A stretch of 64,000 nt of DNA from Aphrocallistes beatrix (lineage: Eukaryota > Porifera > Hexactinellida > Sceptrulophora > Aphrocallistidae): the NCBI GenBank assembly GCA_963281255.1, contig OY725495.1, positions 3,782,001 through 3,846,000 on the forward strand. Direction: 5' to 3'. Position numbers and translations under genes: made by a program. The notes under the pieces were generated by a model. That model made no database searches. It was not told where the DNA came from and saw nothing but the letters and a program-made list of their open reading frames with translations. This document shows, piece after piece, positions 63,555 to 64,000 of this stretch. Position 1 is the first letter of the stretch; each line of letters begins with the position of its first letter.

Positions 63555-64000
63555 AGTAAGTCTATTAAATGCATTTTAGTGTTTTTCAGAATCATTGTAG
63601 TTAGTTCCAACTATTAGTCTAGGAGAATCTTATATCATTCAATTTCGGGTATCGATATTGACTGGACAAATTTGGTCGTTAGTTACACTATCCATAAATT
63701 ACCGAAAAGTTCATCAATATTAATTTAATATTGGCCCATTTAACAAAGAAAACCAACACTCAATTTACAATCAACTCTGTTGACTGGGGCTTAGCGGTGC
63801 AACGGTTGCCCGACACCCTGCCAACTCTCGGTACCGGTATATCTGGGACCCTGGCATTTTCTCACTGAAACTGGCTCCATATACTAAGTCGGACATATAG
63901 CACACATACCTTATTTGGTAGGGAGTTACTAAGGACATTTAGGACTACTACATCACATCCAAAGTAATAAAAAACAGTCACAAACAATGCTGCAAATTTG
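63555..64000. other. Right edge, probably intronic
   Basis: Nothing recognisable; AT-rich, presumably intron of the preceding gene. Confidence 0.3.

Overview
The window is AT-rich, repeat-rich eukaryotic nuclear DNA from an animal. It holds spliced genes with GT-AG introns, a ribosomal protein eS1 gene with introns, fibronectin-III (FN3) receptor exons, NHL-propeller and F5/8C (discoidin-type) families, and many non-autonomous DNA transposons. The gene set (tandem SLC15-like transporters, many-FN3 receptor, NHL and discoidin families) would suit a sponge or another early-branching metazoan; this is inference, not something the sequence states.

Layout. 1-12937 (+): five tandem, intronless POT/SLC15-like transporter genes, the first cut by the window edge. 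13727-16353 (-): two tandemly duplicated small secreted coil + F5/8C genes. 17504-24495 (-): the 3' part of a type I membrane receptor with nine FN3-type exons, a juxtamembrane region, one TM segment and a short tail ending in a PDZ-ligand-like DTSV. 26850-38822 (+): three longer secreted F5/8C genes (the first frameshifted), an NHL-propeller gene, and decayed copies of both families. 38823-46400: a gene-poor stretch of satellites, tandem segmental duplications and transposons. 46538-55380 (+): three conserved housekeeping genes: sulfite oxidase (intronless), AHSA1 (intronless) and ribosomal protein S3a/eS1 (three coding exons). 56957-58111: a probable two-exon small membrane protein. 58112-64000: palindromes, an expanded 19-bp minisatellite, MITEs, and two probable exons of an unrecognised gene running towards the right edge.

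Two processes dominate. The first is tandem duplication, seen in the transporters, the F5/8C genes, the NHL modules and the 41-45 kb segments. Because duplicated flanks exist, several transposon insertions can be compared with a paralogous empty site. The second is MITE activity: hAT/Buster-like (8-bp TSD, central TA), pogo/Tigger-like and Tc1-like (TA TSD), an 8-9-bp TSD family, and a GC-rich multi-hairpin repeat.

The most unusual items are: a degenerate hammerhead-ribozyme motif at 31123-31171; an ATGAWTCAT (bZIP-type) palindrome concentrated upstream of every F5/8C gene on both strands; an FN3-receptor exon fragment sitting at a tandem-duplication junction; two unrelated hAT MITEs in the same target site of two duplicated segments; and POT-like transporters that appear to lack the proton-coupling ExxERF motif. 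All functional statements come from reading the sequence; no search was run.
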